DNA of 44,245 nucleotides, taken from Gemmatimonas sp. GTDB lineage: Bacteria; Gemmatimonadota; Gemmatimonadetes; Longimicrobiales; Longimicrobiaceae. The translations under genes were made by a program, and so were the position numbers. The stretch is taken from assembly GCA_009380025.1 (NCBI GenBank), contig WHSP01000021.1:1-44245 (forward strand), given 5' to 3'. Position 1 is the first letter of the stretch, and every line of letters starts with the position of its first letter. Below the pieces are notes generated by a model. It was not told the DNA's origin, ran no database searches, and saw nothing but the letters and a program-made list of their open reading frames with translations. This document shows positions 43,648 through 44,245 of this stretch, one piece after another.

Positions 43648-43851
43648 AGGCTTGGGCAGTGGCGGTGGGGGGCGCGAGTTTTCCACGCGCTGCGAGGAGA
43701 GCACCCCCAGGTGCAGCTCCCCGCAGCAGCGTGTGGAAAACTCGGCCGGCCCCCCGGCGTTTCACGCTCAAGCCGCGCGGCCATTCATCCTCTCGTAGTT
43801 CTGGGGTGAGGCGTAGTCCAGGGCCGAGTGCCGACGATGGGTATTGTACCA
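43618..43851 (-). mobile_element. Right end of an IS3-family element, itself interrupted
   Basis: The outer end is a terminal inverted repeat of the IS3 type at 43618-43642, starting TGAGGTTG and ending TGGACA. On the minus strand 43851-43768 encodes the last 27 residues of an IS3 OrfB transposase (WYNTHRRHSALDYASPQNYE, then RMNGRAA and a stop). Upstream of the tryptophan codon the coding sequence stops abruptly at another inverted repeat that starts at 43851. The rest of the IS is not in the window, or lies beyond the tyrosine-recombinase element. Confidence 0.82.
43676..43743. repeat. Long inverted repeat in the IS3 end region
   Basis: GAGTTTTCCAC (43676-43686) and GTGGAAAACTC (43733-43743) are perfect arms, extended on the inside by GCGCTGC/GCAGC. 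It can form a large hairpin between the transposase stop and the IS end. It may protect the transposase from outside transcription, or mark a small insertion. Confidence 0.65.
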
Positions 43852-43924
43852 TTATGCCGACACCCGGATTATTCCGACTCGGGGGTGATCTTGCTTGGGG
43901 CAGCAGGGAGTGAGTCGGCATAAT
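43851..43924. repeat. Inverted repeat at the boundary of the tyrosine-recombinase element
   Basis: ATTATGCCGAC (43851-43861) and GTCGGCATAAT (43914-43924) are perfect 11-base arms, the inner one overlapping the stop of the recombinase gene. Between them CACCC/GGGTG forms a second weaker pair. The outer arm coincides exactly with the point where the IS3 transposase coding sequence is cut, so it is probably the left terminus of the recombinase-bearing element. Confidence 0.7.
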
Positions 43925-44245
43925 CAGACGCCTTTGAGAAAGTCGAGCAGCTCGTCGCTGGCGCGGAATCGACGGTACCCGTTCTCGACCGGGGAGATCC
44001 GGGAGAGTGCCTCCTCCCTGCTGGCCAAGTCCGCGTGGAGGTAGATCATTGTCGTTTCGACGGATTCATGGCCGAGCCAGAGAGCAATCACCGAGAGATC
44101 GACGCCGGCCTGGCGCAGCTCCATCGCGGCCGTATGCCGGAGCACATGGGGTGTGACGCGCTTCTCTCGTAGCGAAGGGCAGGCCAGGGCTGCCCTTTCC
44201 GCATGCCTGGTGACGATCTTCTCCAGCGCATCCAAGCTCAGCACT
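43924..44245 (-). CDS. Tyrosine recombinase/integrase, C-terminal part (runs off window)
   Basis: 106 residues of the catalytic domain of a tyrosine recombinase; the N-terminal part lies beyond the window. Visible catalytic residues: HVLRH (His and Arg of the second box), LGHES (His) and the nucleophile Tyr in TTMIYLH. The C-terminus GYRRFRASDELLDFLKGV is common in recombinases of tandem-recombinase mobile elements. The adjacent inverted repeat suggests that the gene is the last in an element that inserted into an IS3 copy. Confidence 0.92.
   Translation of the reverse strand, partial: VLSLDALEKIVTRHAERAALACPSLREKRVTPHVLRHTAAMELRQAGVDLSVIALWLGHESVETTMIYLHADLASREEALSRISPVENGYRRFRASDELLDFLKGV

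Noticed and set aside
43676-43743. Integron attC-like site near a tyrosine recombinase
   Set aside because: The arms form a long palindrome, but GTTTTCC/GGAAAAC do not fit the attC core sites (GTTRRRY and RYYYAAC), and the hairpin lies within the IS3 end region.
1-44245. CRISPR arrays, tRNA and rRNA genes
   Set aside because: No regular spaced repeats, no tRNA-like T-loop/CCA patterns and no rRNA sequence were noticed on either strand, though this was by reading and not by a scan.

Overview
The window is high-GC bacterial chromosome. Its gene repertoire (a PadR regulator next to a MacB/ADOP-type permease with further permease relics, a DUF5916 outer-membrane protein, an archaeal-type ATP-dependent DNA ligase, TonB receptor and RND efflux genes) points to a Gram-negative lineage such as Gemmatimonadota or Acidobacteriota. 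That assignment is inference; there is no rRNA or marker gene that fixes it. The region is mostly accessory and scarred: many genes are truncated or carry a single-base frameshift, and there are remnants of transposases, dehydrogenases, permeases and toxin-antitoxin modules.

Layout. 1-2,510: 3' part of a DNA ligase, a Phd/ParE-like toxin-antitoxin pair and an MmcQ/YjbR protein. 2,550-5,920: permease relic, then PadR plus a large MacB-like permease. 6,160-8,300: NTF2-like protein, alpha/beta-hydrolase fragment, a small hypothetical gene and a DUF4160/DUF2442 pair. 8,610-9,710: exported methionine-rich lipoprotein and a TlpA-type thioredoxin. 9,785-12,542 (minus): sulfur-type operon of ArsR-rhodanese fusion, MBL-fold hydrolase and MFS transporter, with a palindromic operator. 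12,600-13,270: orphan antitoxin and dehydrogenase relic. 13,351-15,966: compact four-gene operon with two phospholipase-D-fold proteins, one carrying a helix-hairpin-helix domain; this is the best candidate for an undescribed system. 16,168-24,768: DUF2071, SRPBCC/ArsR pair, metallophosphoesterase, TetR with twin palindromes, DksA-like protein, DUF5916 barrel, Hen1-type RNA methyltransferase and IF-1. 24,866-27,080: an inverted pair of about 270-300 bp homologous elements, each ending in a terminator-like hairpin and one preceded by a good promoter, flanking a deleted MFS gene and a dehydrogenase fragment. 27,140-30,432: small hypotheticals, a truncated CBS protein, a spermidine-synthase-like protein, a VOC protein and a two-domain ABM monooxygenase. 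30,437-40,673: heavy-metal locus. 40,695-44,245: regulator remnant, PNPOx-family protein, IS481-like relic, AAA ATPase cut by an IS3-family end, which is itself cut at the boundary of a tyrosine-recombinase element.

How the genes work together. In the metal locus an ArsR/SmtB sensor with a palindromic operator sits between a truncated P-type ATPase and a plus-strand series: a Cys-rich exported protein, a TonB-dependent receptor, a His-rich exported protein and the tripartite efflux set (TolC-like, adaptor, CzcA-like pump). The pump's fourth transmembrane helix has the D-x5-D-x6-E pattern of CzcA, so divalent cations (zinc, cobalt, cadmium) are more likely substrates than copper or silver. The sulfur operon likely senses and detoxifies persulfide-type compounds. 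Several intact-looking genes need one inserted or deleted base to read through, so either the assembly has residual indel errors or the region is decaying.
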